Below, in pieces: positions 18,020-27,875 of a stretch of DNA of 64,000 nucleotides (its first letter is position 1; the number at the start of each line of letters is the position of its first letter). The DNA is from JAQUTK01 sp963677415 (GTDB taxonomy: Bacteria > Bacteroidota > Bacteroidia > Bacteroidales > JAQUTK01), in the NCBI GenBank assembly GCA_963677415.2, contig CAXXFJ010000045.1, forward strand, positions 124,001-188,000, in the 5' to 3' direction. The position numbers were made by a program, and so were the translations under genes. Under the pieces are notes generated by a model, which did no database searches, was not told where the DNA came from, and saw nothing but the letters and a program-made list of their open reading frames with translations.

Positions 18020-20521
18020 ATGAAACATTTATTACTTTTTTTTGCGACAGTGTGTCTGTTTTGCTCTACCGTAGAGGCATCTCCTGTTTATTCAAAAACA
18101 TCCAAGTATCGAATTGCCTCTCTCAGTGCATCGGGATTAGGAGGAATGGTTGTTAGGTCAACTCCCGAAGGATTGAAACTTGTATACGAGAAGGATGTTA
18201 CTGCCTTTGGCGATAGTGCGATGTGGCGTCTTTCTAAGTCTACTGTAACTGAGAAATATTCTTTCTTTAACGCTAAGACAAAAAAATACATAAAGCTTAT
18301 TCCTTCTGAAAGTGGTGCTACTCTGACAGTAGGATCAGCGATCAACTCAGAAGATTCTACAATAAATTTCACAATGAGTATGATAAGTAGAGGAGGGAAT
18401 GCTTATTATGGCATTAAATCTACTATAAATGGATATACAACACTAGGATTGTCAGTAGGAGACTTTGGAAGTGCCATCACACTTAGTGAATACAGCGGAC
18501 TGAAAAACGAATTATTCGGTCTCTTTCAGACTGATTCTGTACAAGTTGTTGATACGGATAAAGGTGGTGATTTTTTCAAGTATTTGGAGACTTGCACAAT
18601 CAATGGACGTACTCCTGTCTATGATCAGGTGAAGGCGGGTTTTTATTATACAATGCCTGGCCGACAGATGAACTCAAACGTGTCTAAGATTATCGATTAT
18701 AAATTTAAAAGTGATACTCCATCTGATATAACATTTACAATTGATGGAAATCCAGTTGTTAGTGGTGATGAATATTCCTTTGGTTACGTAACTGGAACGA
18801 AAGTGTTTAAAGTTATTATTGCACAAGGTGAGAATGAATTGGCATACGCCTCTCTGCGTTTTTCAAGTATGCCCATTGTTCAGGTGTTTTGTAATAGAGT
18901 TAATTCGTACAATTATACGTTAGGTAAATTGCTGGTTAACGATCCTTCTTCCAATGTGCAGCCGGATACCGTTTATGCTCAATATAAGTATCGTGGAGCG
19001 ACTGCTCAAAGTTATGCTAAGAAGTCATATGGTATTAAATTAGTTGAGCCGATTGTTATTGGTGAGTATACTTATTATGACAGTGTTGATAAAAGTTTTT
19101 TAGGTTTGAGAGAGGATAATAACTGGATATTGGATGCCATGGCAATTGATCCTGCGCGTATGAGAAACCGCGTATCTACTGATTTGTGGAATGATTTCTC
19201 GGCCAAACCTTATTTCTTTTCAAAAGAGCCTAAAGCTGTTAATGGAACACGTGGCAAGTTTGTTGAGGTGTTTATCAATAATGTGTATAGTGGTTTATAT
19301 TGCATGACAGAGAAAGTGGACAGGAAACAACTGAAGCTGAAGAAGTTTGATGAAGGTGCAACATTCACGACTCCAGACACCATAAAAGGAGTTTTGTATA
19401 AAGCGAAAAACTGGTCATTCTCTGTTCTTTTCGGAAACACCCCTGATCAACAAAATGCTCTTCCTACCATATCCAAACTTTCTTCTTTTAATAATGACTC
19501 GGAATCTTGGGATGGCTGGGAAGTGAAGTATCCAAATTCTTCGGATGGTGCGGCACAAGCATGGGATACGGTAACAGGTATTGTTAATTGGAATGGAAAA
19601 GATACGTTGCTTACCTATCTCAGTAGTTCAAGCTTTACTGATTGGAGACCTTTACGTGATGCCGTGGCGTTTGTCGCTCTTTCTTCAGATTCTTTATTTT
19701 CCGCTCAGGCAGATGAATGGCTTGATTTACCCGTACTCAGAGATTATTATTTATTGATAGAACTGCAGCTTGCTACAGATAACCATGGTAAGAATACATT
19801 CTTTTCCGTATATGATAAGAATAAATCACAAAAGGTGACCATTACCCCGTGGGATATGGACGGAACCTTTGGCCGTCGCTGGAATGGAAACATTACATGG
19901 TCACTTGGTGGGTTTGGTGGAGGAGGTGCAACTTACGGAGCTAATCCTGATCAGGATTTTATTAACTTTCTCAAGACAAACGAACATGCTGAAAATTATC
20001 TTTTCCAACGTTTAAAGAGAAGAAATGCAAGTGGCTTTAATGATCAACTTAAATCAAGATATGCAGAGTTACGTCAGAACTTCTTTAAACCAGAGAATCT
20101 GATTAACCGTTTTGTGGAATACAGAGATGATTTTGTTCTTAGTGGTGCTGCTGAAAGAGAAGTCAAGACTTGGTCTTCAATGGCTTCTGGTGTGAATTTT
20201 ACCTCCGAAATAGCTTATCTAACATCCTGGATTAATGCACGTATAGCCTATTTGGATGGGCAATATGGGTATACTAATACGAATGAAGGCATTATGGTGA
20301 CTGCACTCAAACTAAATGTTGCTCCAAATCCGGTTAGTAATGTTTTGATTATAAGTAATCTTGTAACTGGAGAAGTTGTTACTGTGTATGATCAGCAAGG
20401 TCGTGTGTTGCACCAACAGCGTGCAGATATGGATGCAATGGCAATAGATTTTGCAGATTACTCCTCCGGTTTGTACATTGTCAAAGCTGGCAATCGAACC
20501 GAAAAGGTTATAAAGAAATAA
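18020..20521 (+). CDS. Secreted CotH-kinase-like protein 1
   Basis: This 833-residue protein starts with a signal peptide ending CSTVEASP. A lectin-like or beta-trefoil-like region follows (KYRIASLSASGLGGMVV). The CotH kinase domain lies at about residues 285-700: YKYRGATAQSYAKKSYGIKL, LREDNNWILDAMAIDPARMR, GLYCMTEKVDRKQLKLKK, DNHGKNTF and PWDMDGTFGRRW (about residue 611). CotH proteins are atypical secreted kinases in spore coats; the role here is unknown. The last 75 residues (NVAPNPVSNVLIISN...GLYIVKAG) resemble a type IX secretion sorting tail. Unlike its two neighbours it has no MBG repeats. First of three tandem paralogues, with its own terminator. Confidence 0.8.
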   Translation: MKHLLLFFATVCLFCSTVEASPVYSKTSKYRIASLSASGLGGMVVRSTPEGLKLVYEKDVTAFGDSAMWRLSKSTVTEKYSFFNAKTKKYIKLIPSESGATLTVGSAINSEDSTINFTMSMISRGGNAYYGIKSTINGYTTLGLSVGDFGSAITLSEYSGLKNELFGLFQTDSVQVVDTDKGGDFFKYLETCTINGRTPVYDQVKAGFYYTMPGRQMNSNVSKIIDYKFKSDTPSDITFTIDGNPVVSGDEYSFGYVTGTKVFKVIIAQGENELAYASLRFSSMPIVQVFCNRVNSYNYTLGKLLVNDPSSNVQPDTVYAQYKYRGATAQSYAKKSYGIKLVEPIVIGEYTYYDSVDKSFLGLREDNNWILDAMAIDPARMRNRVSTDLWNDFSAKPYFFSKEPKAVNGTRGKFVEVFINNVYSGLYCMTEKVDRKQLKLKKFDEGATFTTPDTIKGVLYKAKNWSFSVLFGNTPDQQNALPTISKLSSFNNDSESWDGWEVKYPNSSDGAAQAWDTVTGIVNWNGKDTLLTYLSSSSFTDWRPLRDAVAFVALSSDSLFSAQADEWLDLPVLRDYYLLIELQLATDNHGKNTFFSVYDKNKSQKVTITPWDMDGTFGRRWNGNITWSLGGFGGGGATYGANPDQDFINFLKTNEHAENYLFQRLKRRNASGFNDQLKSRYAELRQNFFKPENLINRFVEYRDDFVLSGAAEREVKTWSSMASGVNFTSEIAYLTSWINARIAYLDGQYGYTNTNEGIMVTALKLNVAPNPVSNVLIISNLVTGEVVTVYDQQGRVLHQQRADMDAMAIDFADYSSGLYIVKAGNRTEKVIKK

Positions 20522-20540
20522 CGATATCATCTATAAAGTC

Positions 20541-20586
20541 AAAAGCAACAAGGCCTCTGGGATATCTCAGTGGCCTTGTTGCTTTT
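20541..20586 (+). terminator. Terminator after CotH-like gene 1
   Basis: A perfect 15-bp stem (AAAAGCAACAAGGCC paired with its complement) with a 16-nt loop ends in a short T run. It separates the first paralogue from the second. Confidence 0.8.
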
Positions 20587-20635
20587 AACAACTTATAAAA
20601 GAAGCGTTTTATATGTTTTTTATTTGCAGATTATA

Positions 20636-20643
20636 TATCTTTG
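20636..20643 (+). promoter_or_regulatory. -7 box for CotH-like gene 2
   Basis: TATCTTTG matches TAnnTTTG and lies 30 nt before the ATG at 20674. It overlaps the alternative TTG start at 20641, which I therefore reject. Confidence 0.55.
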
Positions 20644-20673
20644 CCGCGCATTAAACTGATAATCATCTTATTT

Positions 20674-23600
20674 ATGAAAAATATTGTCACCTTCCTTTTA
20701 ATATGTCTTTTCCCCTTGTCGGCATTTGCCAGTCCTGTATTTAACCCAACAAAGAAGTACCGTATTGCATGTTTGCAAGATGGTAGTTTGGGTAGTGCTG
20801 TAGTCGGAAGTTTACATAGCGGCTTATCAACCACGATATATCCCTTGATGTATGATCCTTCTGCCACTTCATCAACTGCAGATGCTTACTGGTATATTAC
20901 TGAATACAATGGCACATATACTTTCAAAAATGCTTCCACAAACAAGTATATCACATATGATCTGGATTACGATAAAAAAAAGAGTATTGATTTTGCAGAT
21001 GCATTGAATGGAGATATGACCTTATTTTCATTGACATTACATGCTACAGGTGGAGTTGATTATTATTCAATTACTTCAGAGGAAGATCCATCTATGGTTT
21101 TTGATAGAAGAAGTTATGGTGCTTTAGGGTTATATAAGGGCGGTGGAACTGGTGCAAATGAGCTGTTTGCCTTTTATGATGTTGACAATAATGTAGTAAA
21201 GGATGATCAAATTATTGTTATTCCGCAGAAACCAGATCCTGTGGTTGCGGGTCCTCTGGCAACTTATTTTACAGAGTTTACGTTGAGTGGGAAGCCTTTG
21301 GTGTATAATAGCACAGATGGTTCTTATTTCTTTTCCATTCCGTTAAATATGATGGATACGGATGTAGAACGTACAATACACTTTTCAGCAAAGAGTGCCA
21401 ACTATTCTGTGACTATTGATGGTGCTCCTCTTTTTGATTTAGATGATTATATCTTTGCTGATGTAACTGCTGGAAAAAAATATAGTATGGAAATTAAGGA
21501 TGGAACGACTCTAAAGGCTACACTCTATCTGACTTTTACAGGACTTCCAATCGTTCAGATCTACTATGATGCTGTCAACTCGAGTAATTATTTGGGCGGA
21601 TATATCAAAGTGCATGAGCCTGACAAGAAAACCGTACCGGAGTTTCTCCATTCTGAGTATAAATACAGAGGTGCTACAGCTTTGGGACAACCAAAGAAAG
21701 CTTATAGTATAAAATTGAAAGATGCTTCGGATCAAAAACTTTTTAGGAGTTTCTTCGGTCTGCGTGAAGATAACAATTGGGTATTGGATGCCATGGCTAT
21801 AGATCCGGGACGAATGCGTAACCGTGTTTGTACTGATCTTTGGAATGATTTCTCAAGGTTACCCTATCATAGTGAAAAAGAAAGTAATGTCATAAATGGA
21901 ACAAGAGGGCAGTTTGTTGAGTTGTTTATCAATGATCAATACAATGGACTGTATTGTATGACGGAGAAAGTAGATAGGAAACAGTTACAATTGAAGAAAT
22001 ATGATGATTCTACCGCTACGGTTCGCGGAGTACTCTATAAGTCGTCTGGTTGGAGTTATTCTAATTTTATGGGACACTATTCTGATAATCAGAATTATCC
22101 GGGAATTAACCCTCCTGATTTTAATAATAATAGTGAGACATGGGATGGATTTGAAGTTAAATATCCGGATATGGGTGATAATATGCTAATCGATTGGAAG
22201 CCTTTGTATGATCTTGTCTCTTTTAATGCTACTGCAGCTGTCGATAGTGCTAAGTTTGTCAATGGATACAAATCTAATTTTGATATGCCTGTCTGGCTCG
22301 ACTATTATCTGTTTATTGATCTCTTGCTGGCTACAGATAACCATGGCAAGAATACCTTTATATATACATACGATAAGAACAAATCAAATGTGATGAGTAT
22401 AGCACCCTGGGATCTGGATGGTACTTTTGGCCGAAGGTGGGATGGCTCTAATAATATAACTACTCCCAATCAGGATTTTGTTTCCTTTCTTATGCAATAC
22501 GAGCATGGTGAATATGCCGTATTCAGAAATCTGAAGAAATTTAATCCGGACAATTATAATCTGAATCTTCGCTATAGATATGCAGAGTTGCGTCAGACAT
22601 ACTTTACAAAAGAGAGTCTGATGGCTCGTTTCTTAAAGTACAAAGAGATGTTTGACAAAAGTGGAGCGGGTGCCCGTGAAATAGCTAAATGGAATGGCAC
22701 AAATGTTGGGATAGATTTGAATGCCGAGATGACCTATCTCTCCACCTGGCTTGATGAACGGCTTAACTATTTGGACGTAACGGAATTTGATATTGCTCAT
22801 TTGCCAATGCAATATCCTGTGATTACGCTTTCTGCTCCTAAAACAATTACGTATGGAGATCCGGCAATTGCCAATCTGTTGTCTTCAACCAATCCGAATA
22901 CACCACTTCAGATTTCCTTCTCAAAGAATGGTGTTGTTGAAGTGAACGCTAACACCTTAAAGATTTTAAGTGCAGGATCAACCTATATGTATGTTTCTCA
23001 AGCAGCTTCTGTTGGCTATTCAGCGATTAATACTTCTTTCTATCTGCAAGTTGAAAAGAAGAATCTTGTAGCAAAAGCAGATAATTTGGTAAAAGAAATC
23101 GGAGATGAAAATCCGGCGCTTACGATCTCATATGATGGCTTGGCTACAGGTGATACTCCTGAACTGGTAGTTACCAGTTTGCCGTCCATTACTTGTTCGG
23201 CAGAAATCGACTCTCCGGTTGGTGCCTATCCGATTACACTTGAAGGGGGTACTGCCAGCGATAATTATACATTTAGTACGCAAAATGGCACTTTGACAGT
23301 CAATGCTCGTAAGGTGAAGAAGACTCCTGTTATTACTCTTGAATTGCCCGATACTATAACCTATGGTGATGCTCCGATTGAGCTCAATCCTGTCTCGACA
23401 AACACTTATTCACCAGTAACTTTATATCCTTCAAAGTCAGGAATCATTCAAGTCGCAGATTCGAAAATGAATGTATTGAATGTTGGTACGTTGTATCTAA
23501 TCGCTTCACAGCCGGGAAATGAAATTTTTGCAGCAACAAATGCGGTTATTAAGTTCTCGATTGCAGTTCAAAAGAAGATGCTCTACGCCATTGCTGAAGA

Positions 23601-24069
23601 TCAGACAAAAGAGCAAGGTGTTGACAATCCATCCTTCACGATTCGTTATGAAGGTTTGGTTCCTTCCGATTTGCTCAGTAACGTGGTTACCAGTGCTCCT
23701 ATTGTCTCATGTAAAGCAACTGCTGACTCTGAAGAGGGAGAATATCCTATTCTGCTCAGTGGAGGTTCCGTCTCAGCCAACTATTTATTGGTTAGAAAAG
23801 CCGGAGCTTTGACAATTGTTCCCAATACGGGTACGGCTGTTGAAGTTGAAACTCTTCAAGTTGGCATTGCTCCCAATCCCGTAATCGATATATTGAATCT
23901 CTCTCAACTGACACCAGGAGTGCTTGTTCAACTTTTCGATTCAAGCGGACGAGTGATCTATATAGACAAAGCAAAAGAATCTACGCTTCAGATTCGTACG
24001 GCAGGTGAATCTCCAGGCATTTATTATCTGAAAATAGGAGAGAAGACTCATTCGATCATCAAGCAATAG
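20674..24069 (+). CDS. Secreted CotH-kinase-like protein 2 with two MBG repeats
   Basis: This 1131-residue paralogue starts at ATG 20674, giving the signal peptide MKNIVTFLLICLFPLSAFAS. It has the same N-terminal beta domain (KKYRIACLQDGSLGSAVV) and CotH kinase core (YKYRGATALGQPKKAYSIKL, LREDNNWVLDAMAIDPGRMR, DNHGKNTF, PWDLDGTFGRRW at about residue 578). After it come two MBG-type modules beginning at the ITYGD motifs near residues 725 and 894, each with a KKNLVAKADN or KKMLYAIAEDQ segment and a YDGLATGDTP-like turn. A T9SS-like sorting tail (IAPNPVIDILNLSQ) ends the protein. Extra modules probably extend or anchor it at the surface. Confidence 0.8.
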   Translation: MKNIVTFLLICLFPLSAFASPVFNPTKKYRIACLQDGSLGSAVVGSLHSGLSTTIYPLMYDPSATSSTADAYWYITEYNGTYTFKNASTNKYITYDLDYDKKKSIDFADALNGDMTLFSLTLHATGGVDYYSITSEEDPSMVFDRRSYGALGLYKGGGTGANELFAFYDVDNNVVKDDQIIVIPQKPDPVVAGPLATYFTEFTLSGKPLVYNSTDGSYFFSIPLNMMDTDVERTIHFSAKSANYSVTIDGAPLFDLDDYIFADVTAGKKYSMEIKDGTTLKATLYLTFTGLPIVQIYYDAVNSSNYLGGYIKVHEPDKKTVPEFLHSEYKYRGATALGQPKKAYSIKLKDASDQKLFRSFFGLREDNNWVLDAMAIDPGRMRNRVCTDLWNDFSRLPYHSEKESNVINGTRGQFVELFINDQYNGLYCMTEKVDRKQLQLKKYDDSTATVRGVLYKSSGWSYSNFMGHYSDNQNYPGINPPDFNNNSETWDGFEVKYPDMGDNMLIDWKPLYDLVSFNATAAVDSAKFVNGYKSNFDMPVWLDYYLFIDLLLATDNHGKNTFIYTYDKNKSNVMSIAPWDLDGTFGRRWDGSNNITTPNQDFVSFLMQYEHGEYAVFRNLKKFNPDNYNLNLRYRYAELRQTYFTKESLMARFLKYKEMFDKSGAGAREIAKWNGTNVGIDLNAEMTYLSTWLDERLNYLDVTEFDIAHLPMQYPVITLSAPKTITYGDPAIANLLSSTNPNTPLQISFSKNGVVEVNANTLKILSAGSTYMYVSQAASVGYSAINTSFYLQVEKKNLVAKADNLVKEIGDENPALTISYDGLATGDTPELVVTSLPSITCSAEIDSPVGAYPITLEGGTASDNYTFSTQNGTLTVNARKVKKTPVITLELPDTITYGDAPIELNPVSTNTYSPVTLYPSKSGIIQVADSKMNVLNVGTLYLIASQPGNEIFAATNAVIKFSIAVQKKMLYAIAEDQTKEQGVDNPSFTIRYEGLVPSDLLSNVVTSAPIVSCKATADSEEGEYPILLSGGSVSANYLLVRKAGALTIVPNTGTAVEVETLQVGIAPNPVIDILNLSQLTPGVLVQLFDSSGRVIYIDKAKESTLQIRTAGESPGIYYLKIGEKTHSIIKQ

Positions 24070-24085
24070 GAGATTACTATTCATA

Positions 24086-24119
24086 AACAAAGGCTATCTG
24101 CAAACAGGTAGCCTTTGTT
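24086..24119 (+). terminator. Terminator after CotH-like gene 2
   Basis: A stem of about 14 bp (AACAAAGGCTA paired with TAGCCTTTGTT, extended by CTG/CAG) lies 17 bp after the stop codon. Confidence 0.75.
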
Positions 24120-24201
24120 ATTGGGAAGGTTATTAAACATGTAATTATCATCTGATTATCTAAAATAACTCTAAGAAGAGCCTCGTGTCGATTTTAATTT
24201 G

Positions 24202-24209
24202 TATATTTG
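24202..24209 (+). promoter_or_regulatory. -7 box for CotH-like gene 3
   Basis: TATATTTG matches TAnnTTTG exactly, 25 nt before the GTG start at 24235. Confidence 0.55.
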
Positions 24210-24234
24210 CCCACAATACTTATCTATAAATGAC

Positions 24235-27144
24235 GTGAAATATTTTATTATTACCCTATTAATTGTCTTCTGCCCGCTATTATCAATAGCAAGCCCTGCA
24301 TTTAAAACAAATACGAATTACCGAATCGCTTGTTTGCAAGATGGTGGTGTTGGTGGTCTTGTTGTCGGAAGTGAAAATGGAAGTACTTATCCGATAATTT
24401 ACAAATCATCTGCAACTGCTGCGACGAGCGATGCATTTTGGACCATTGCTGAAACTGCTGTTGGATCCGGTAAATATACCATTCAGAATGCATCTACAAA
24501 GCAGTATATCTCATACGACACAAATTACGATCCAAACAGAAACTTACACTTAGTAGATGCGTTGAATGGCGACACTACTTTATTCAGGTTTACGTTATTT
24601 ACTGTGGATGGGATAAGTTATTATTCAATTACATCTGTAGCTGATCCTACTTTGGTGTTTAACCGAAGAGGTGCAAATAAAGAGAATATGCTAGGACTAT
24701 ATGCTCATGATGGTACAAGCCCAAATGAACAGTATGTTTTTTTTGATGTGAGTGGAGCTTCGGTAAAAGACGATGCAGTAACTGTAATTGTTGATGAAGG
24801 AACTCCTTTAGCCGTTTCTGGACCTTTAGCTGCCTACTTGGGCGAATTCTCATTAAGCGGTAAGCCATTGGTGTACAATAAAAGAGGTGGATTCAGTAAC
24901 TATTTCTTTTCTGTTCCTCTCAATTTAATGGATAATGATGTGGATCGAACTGTTCATTTTACGGTAAAAAATACTGCATATTCTGTAACTATCAATGGCA
25001 CGAAAGTCACTAATGAGAGTGACTACACATTTACCACTGTTTCTGCCGGGAAGAATTTCACGATAAAGGTTCTGAATGGGACAAAAGAGATGGTTTCTTC
25101 CACACTTACATTTACCGGTCTGCCAATAGTACAGGTTGAATATGGTACTGTTAATGGAAATGTCTATTCTCCCGGTTTTATCACAGTTCATGAGCCTGCC
25201 AAGAATGTAACTCCTGAAAAACTGAACTCGGAATACAAGTGGCGCGGAGCCACTGCAATGGGTTTTGCCAAGAAATCATTTAATATAAAGTTGAAAGACG
25301 CTCTCGGTGAAAAGATGCACAAGAGCTTTTATGGTTTACGTGAAGATAATAACTGGGTGTTGGATGCTATGGCTATTGATTATGCCCGTATGCGAAACAG
25401 AGTGTCTACAGATTTGTGGAATGATTTTTCCACACCACCCTATCAAACCGAATTTGAGAATGGAGTTATAAACGGAACCCGTGGACAATATGTCGAAGTG
25501 TTCATTAATAATGAATATAATGGTCTTTATTGTATGACCGAGAAGGTGGACAGGAAGCAACTTCAACTAAAGAAATATGATGACGTAACCAAACAAGTCA
25601 ATGGTGTGCTTTACAAGACTACTGATTGGTCCTTTGAAGTCTTTATGGGGGGACTAAACAATGACCAACCTAAAAAGGCTTCGATTCCGGATCCAATTGA
25701 TTACCAAGCTGAAACATGGAATGGGTACGAAGTGAAATGTCCTGATTTAGGTGATGGTGAGGTCGTAGACTGGAGGCCTATATATTCTGCGGTCAATTTT
25801 TCGGCCTTTGCATCGGATCCCGATTTTGCATCAAGAGTAAGTGATGTCTTTGATTTACCGGTTTGGACAGACTATTATCTATTTATAGAGTTACTACTGG
25901 CATCAGATAATCAAGGAAAGAATATGTTCTTTTATGCATACGATAAGAATGTTTCCGGTAAGATTGGTATAGCTCCGTGGGATTGCGATGGTACCTTCGG
26001 TAGAAGATGGAGCGCGGCTAAAGATTGGGGATCTGGAAATTGTCTTCCAGAACAGGACTTTACCAACTTTGTAGTCACAAATGAGCATGGGCAGAGCAAT
26101 GTTTTCCTGCGGCTGATGCAAAATAATGTGAATGGTTTTAACAGTGCTTTGAGAGCACGATATGCTCAACTTCGCAGTACTTATTTTTCTCCTGAGCAAC
26201 TGATCAGTCGCTTTACATCATACAATGCGATGTTCGAAAAGAGTGGTGCAAGTGCACGAGAAATATCCCGTTGGAACGGATCTGGTTTGAGCAATATGAA
26301 TTTTCAGACCGAAATGAATTATCTTTCGGACTGGATTACCAGGAGGATTGCATATCTGGATTATCAATATGATTACGGGAGTCTTGGTAAAATATCACCT
26401 ACCATAACATTGTCTATACCAGACACTATAACGTATGGAGATGAACCATTTAGTTTCGCTCTGACATCTGCCAATAAAGAAGTACCAGTCAAATATTCAT
26501 TCTCTGTTGCAGATATCTTATCATTGAATGCAGACTCGACAATAATGACTCCTTTGAGAGCTGGTGCATTATTAATGAATGTAACACAATCATATACTGA
26601 TACATATGCTAGAGTAGATACATCTATCTTTATGAAAGTATATAAGAAGAATCTGTATGTTATTGCTGATGATAAGCAGAAAGAGACGGGTACAGTTAAT
26701 CCAGACTGGACTCTACGTTACGAAGGGTTGTTACCTACAGATAATTTGTCTCAGGTGTTCTCAATATATCCGACTCTATCTTGTGATGCAACCACTGAAT
26801 CTCCTGATGGAGAGTATCCGATTGTTGTATCCAATGGCTTTGTACTGGCAAGGGTGAACTACACCATAGTCCCGGTTAATGGGGTGTTGACTATTGGTTC
26901 CATACAGTCTAGTGCAGATGATGAAGCCATTTCTGTAGGTATATATCCGAATCCGGTATCTGATTTCTTGACGATCAGTAACTTAGTACCAGGTACTCCA
27001 GTTATGATATTTGACTCATTCGGACGGACTCTTTATTCAGAGAAAGCCAAAGAAGAGCAGATGCAGATAGACCTCAGAGGTAATGATGCCGGCTTATACT
27101 ATCTCAAAGCTGGAGATAAGAGCTATAAAATCATAAAGAAATAG
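24235..27144 (+). CDS. Secreted CotH-kinase-like protein 3 with one MBG repeat
   Basis: This 969-residue paralogue starts at GTG 24235 (signal peptide VKYFIITLLIVFCPLLSIAS). The longer frame from TTG 24199 begins in front of the promoter box and is unlikely. The N-terminal beta domain (NYRIACLQDGGVGGLVV) and CotH core (YKWRGATAMGFAKKSFNIKL, LREDNNWVLDAMAIDYARMR, PWDCDGTFGRRW at about residue 581) match the neighbours. One MBG module starts near residue 731 (ITYGDEP), and a sorting tail (GIYPNPVSDFLTISN) ends it. The DNHGKN motif of the other two reads DNQGKN here; whether that His matters for catalysis is unknown to me. Confidence 0.8.
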   Translation: MKYFIITLLIVFCPLLSIASPAFKTNTNYRIACLQDGGVGGLVVGSENGSTYPIIYKSSATAATSDAFWTIAETAVGSGKYTIQNASTKQYISYDTNYDPNRNLHLVDALNGDTTLFRFTLFTVDGISYYSITSVADPTLVFNRRGANKENMLGLYAHDGTSPNEQYVFFDVSGASVKDDAVTVIVDEGTPLAVSGPLAAYLGEFSLSGKPLVYNKRGGFSNYFFSVPLNLMDNDVDRTVHFTVKNTAYSVTINGTKVTNESDYTFTTVSAGKNFTIKVLNGTKEMVSSTLTFTGLPIVQVEYGTVNGNVYSPGFITVHEPAKNVTPEKLNSEYKWRGATAMGFAKKSFNIKLKDALGEKMHKSFYGLREDNNWVLDAMAIDYARMRNRVSTDLWNDFSTPPYQTEFENGVINGTRGQYVEVFINNEYNGLYCMTEKVDRKQLQLKKYDDVTKQVNGVLYKTTDWSFEVFMGGLNNDQPKKASIPDPIDYQAETWNGYEVKCPDLGDGEVVDWRPIYSAVNFSAFASDPDFASRVSDVFDLPVWTDYYLFIELLLASDNQGKNMFFYAYDKNVSGKIGIAPWDCDGTFGRRWSAAKDWGSGNCLPEQDFTNFVVTNEHGQSNVFLRLMQNNVNGFNSALRARYAQLRSTYFSPEQLISRFTSYNAMFEKSGASAREISRWNGSGLSNMNFQTEMNYLSDWITRRIAYLDYQYDYGSLGKISPTITLSIPDTITYGDEPFSFALTSANKEVPVKYSFSVADILSLNADSTIMTPLRAGALLMNVTQSYTDTYARVDTSIFMKVYKKNLYVIADDKQKETGTVNPDWTLRYEGLLPTDNLSQVFSIYPTLSCDATTESPDGEYPIVVSNGFVLARVNYTIVPVNGVLTIGSIQSSADDEAISVGIYPNPVSDFLTISNLVPGTPVMIFDSFGRTLYSEKAKEEQMQIDLRGNDAGLYYLKAGDKSYKIIKK

Positions 27145-27164
27145 TTAGGTAAATACTTTACTAT

Positions 27165-27198
27165 AAAAAAGGAAGTTTCTGATGAGACTTCCTTTTTT
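27165..27198 (+). terminator. Terminator after CotH-like gene 3
   Basis: A 12-bp stem, AAAAAAGGAAGT paired with ACTTCCTTTTTT, with a 10-nt loop and a terminal T run follows 20 bp after the stop codon. Confidence 0.85.
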
Positions 27199-27269
27199 AT
27201 GTTTTGATACAAATGAAATGAATAAGTGTTATTTTTGCTTGAAGTATGCTTAGGTATTTGTAAATCCAT

Positions 27270-27277
27270 TATCTTTG
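27270..27277 (+). promoter_or_regulatory. -7 box for lemA
   Basis: TATCTTTG is an exact TAnnTTTG match 29 nt before the lemA ATG. Confidence 0.5.
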
Positions 27278-27306
27278 ATGAATAATAAATTTAAAAAGAG
27301 AGAACT

Positions 27307-27864
27307 ATGGCTTTACTTATTGTATTAGGAGTTTTAGTAATAATCGTAATTTGGGTTATTTCTATGTACAACTCGCTGGTCAGACTCAGAAATAACCGCG
27401 AGAATGCGTTCGCTGACATTGACGTACAGTTGAAACAGCGTCATGATTTGATCCCTCAGTTGGTAGAAACAGTAAAAGGATATGCATCTCATGAAAAAGA
27501 GACGCTGGACCGAGTTGTAAGCGCACGTAATGGTGCAGTTGGAGCTCGTTCTATAGATGATAAAATTGCAGCTGAGAATATGCTGACTTCTGCTTTAGCA
27601 GGACTAAAAGTTACAGTAGAGGCTTATCCTGATCTGAAAGCAAATCAAAACTTCATGCAATTACAGGAAGAGATCTCTGATATTGAGAACAAACTTTCTG
27701 CTGTACGTCGTTTCTTCAATTCTGCTACGAAAGAATTTAACAATGCAGTGCTGGTTTTCCCTTCCAACCTGATTGCTGGTATGTTCGGGTTTCATAAGGA
27801 AATGATGTTTGACTTAGGCGAACAACGTGCTAATCTGGAAGAAGCTCCTAATATTAAGTTCTAA
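27307..27864 (+). CDS. lemA: LemA family protein
   Basis: This 185-residue protein has one N-terminal membrane helix (LLIVLGVLVIIVIWVISMYN) followed by a helical cytoplasmic or periplasmic domain. The family signatures are NRENAFADIDVQLKQRHDLIPQLVETVKGYASHE and a C-terminal FNNAVLVFPSNLIAGMFGF. The precise role of LemA proteins is not settled. It is 11 bp upstream of an M48 metalloprotease gene, a recurrent LemA-HtpX-like pairing that suggests a membrane quality-control role. Confidence 0.93.
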   Translation: MALLIVLGVLVIIVIWVISMYNSLVRLRNNRENAFADIDVQLKQRHDLIPQLVETVKGYASHEKETLDRVVSARNGAVGARSIDDKIAAENMLTSALAGLKVTVEAYPDLKANQNFMQLQEEISDIENKLSAVRRFFNSATKEFNNAVLVFPSNLIAGMFGFHKEMMFDLGEQRANLEEAPNIKF

Positions 27865-27875
27865 AATCACTACAC

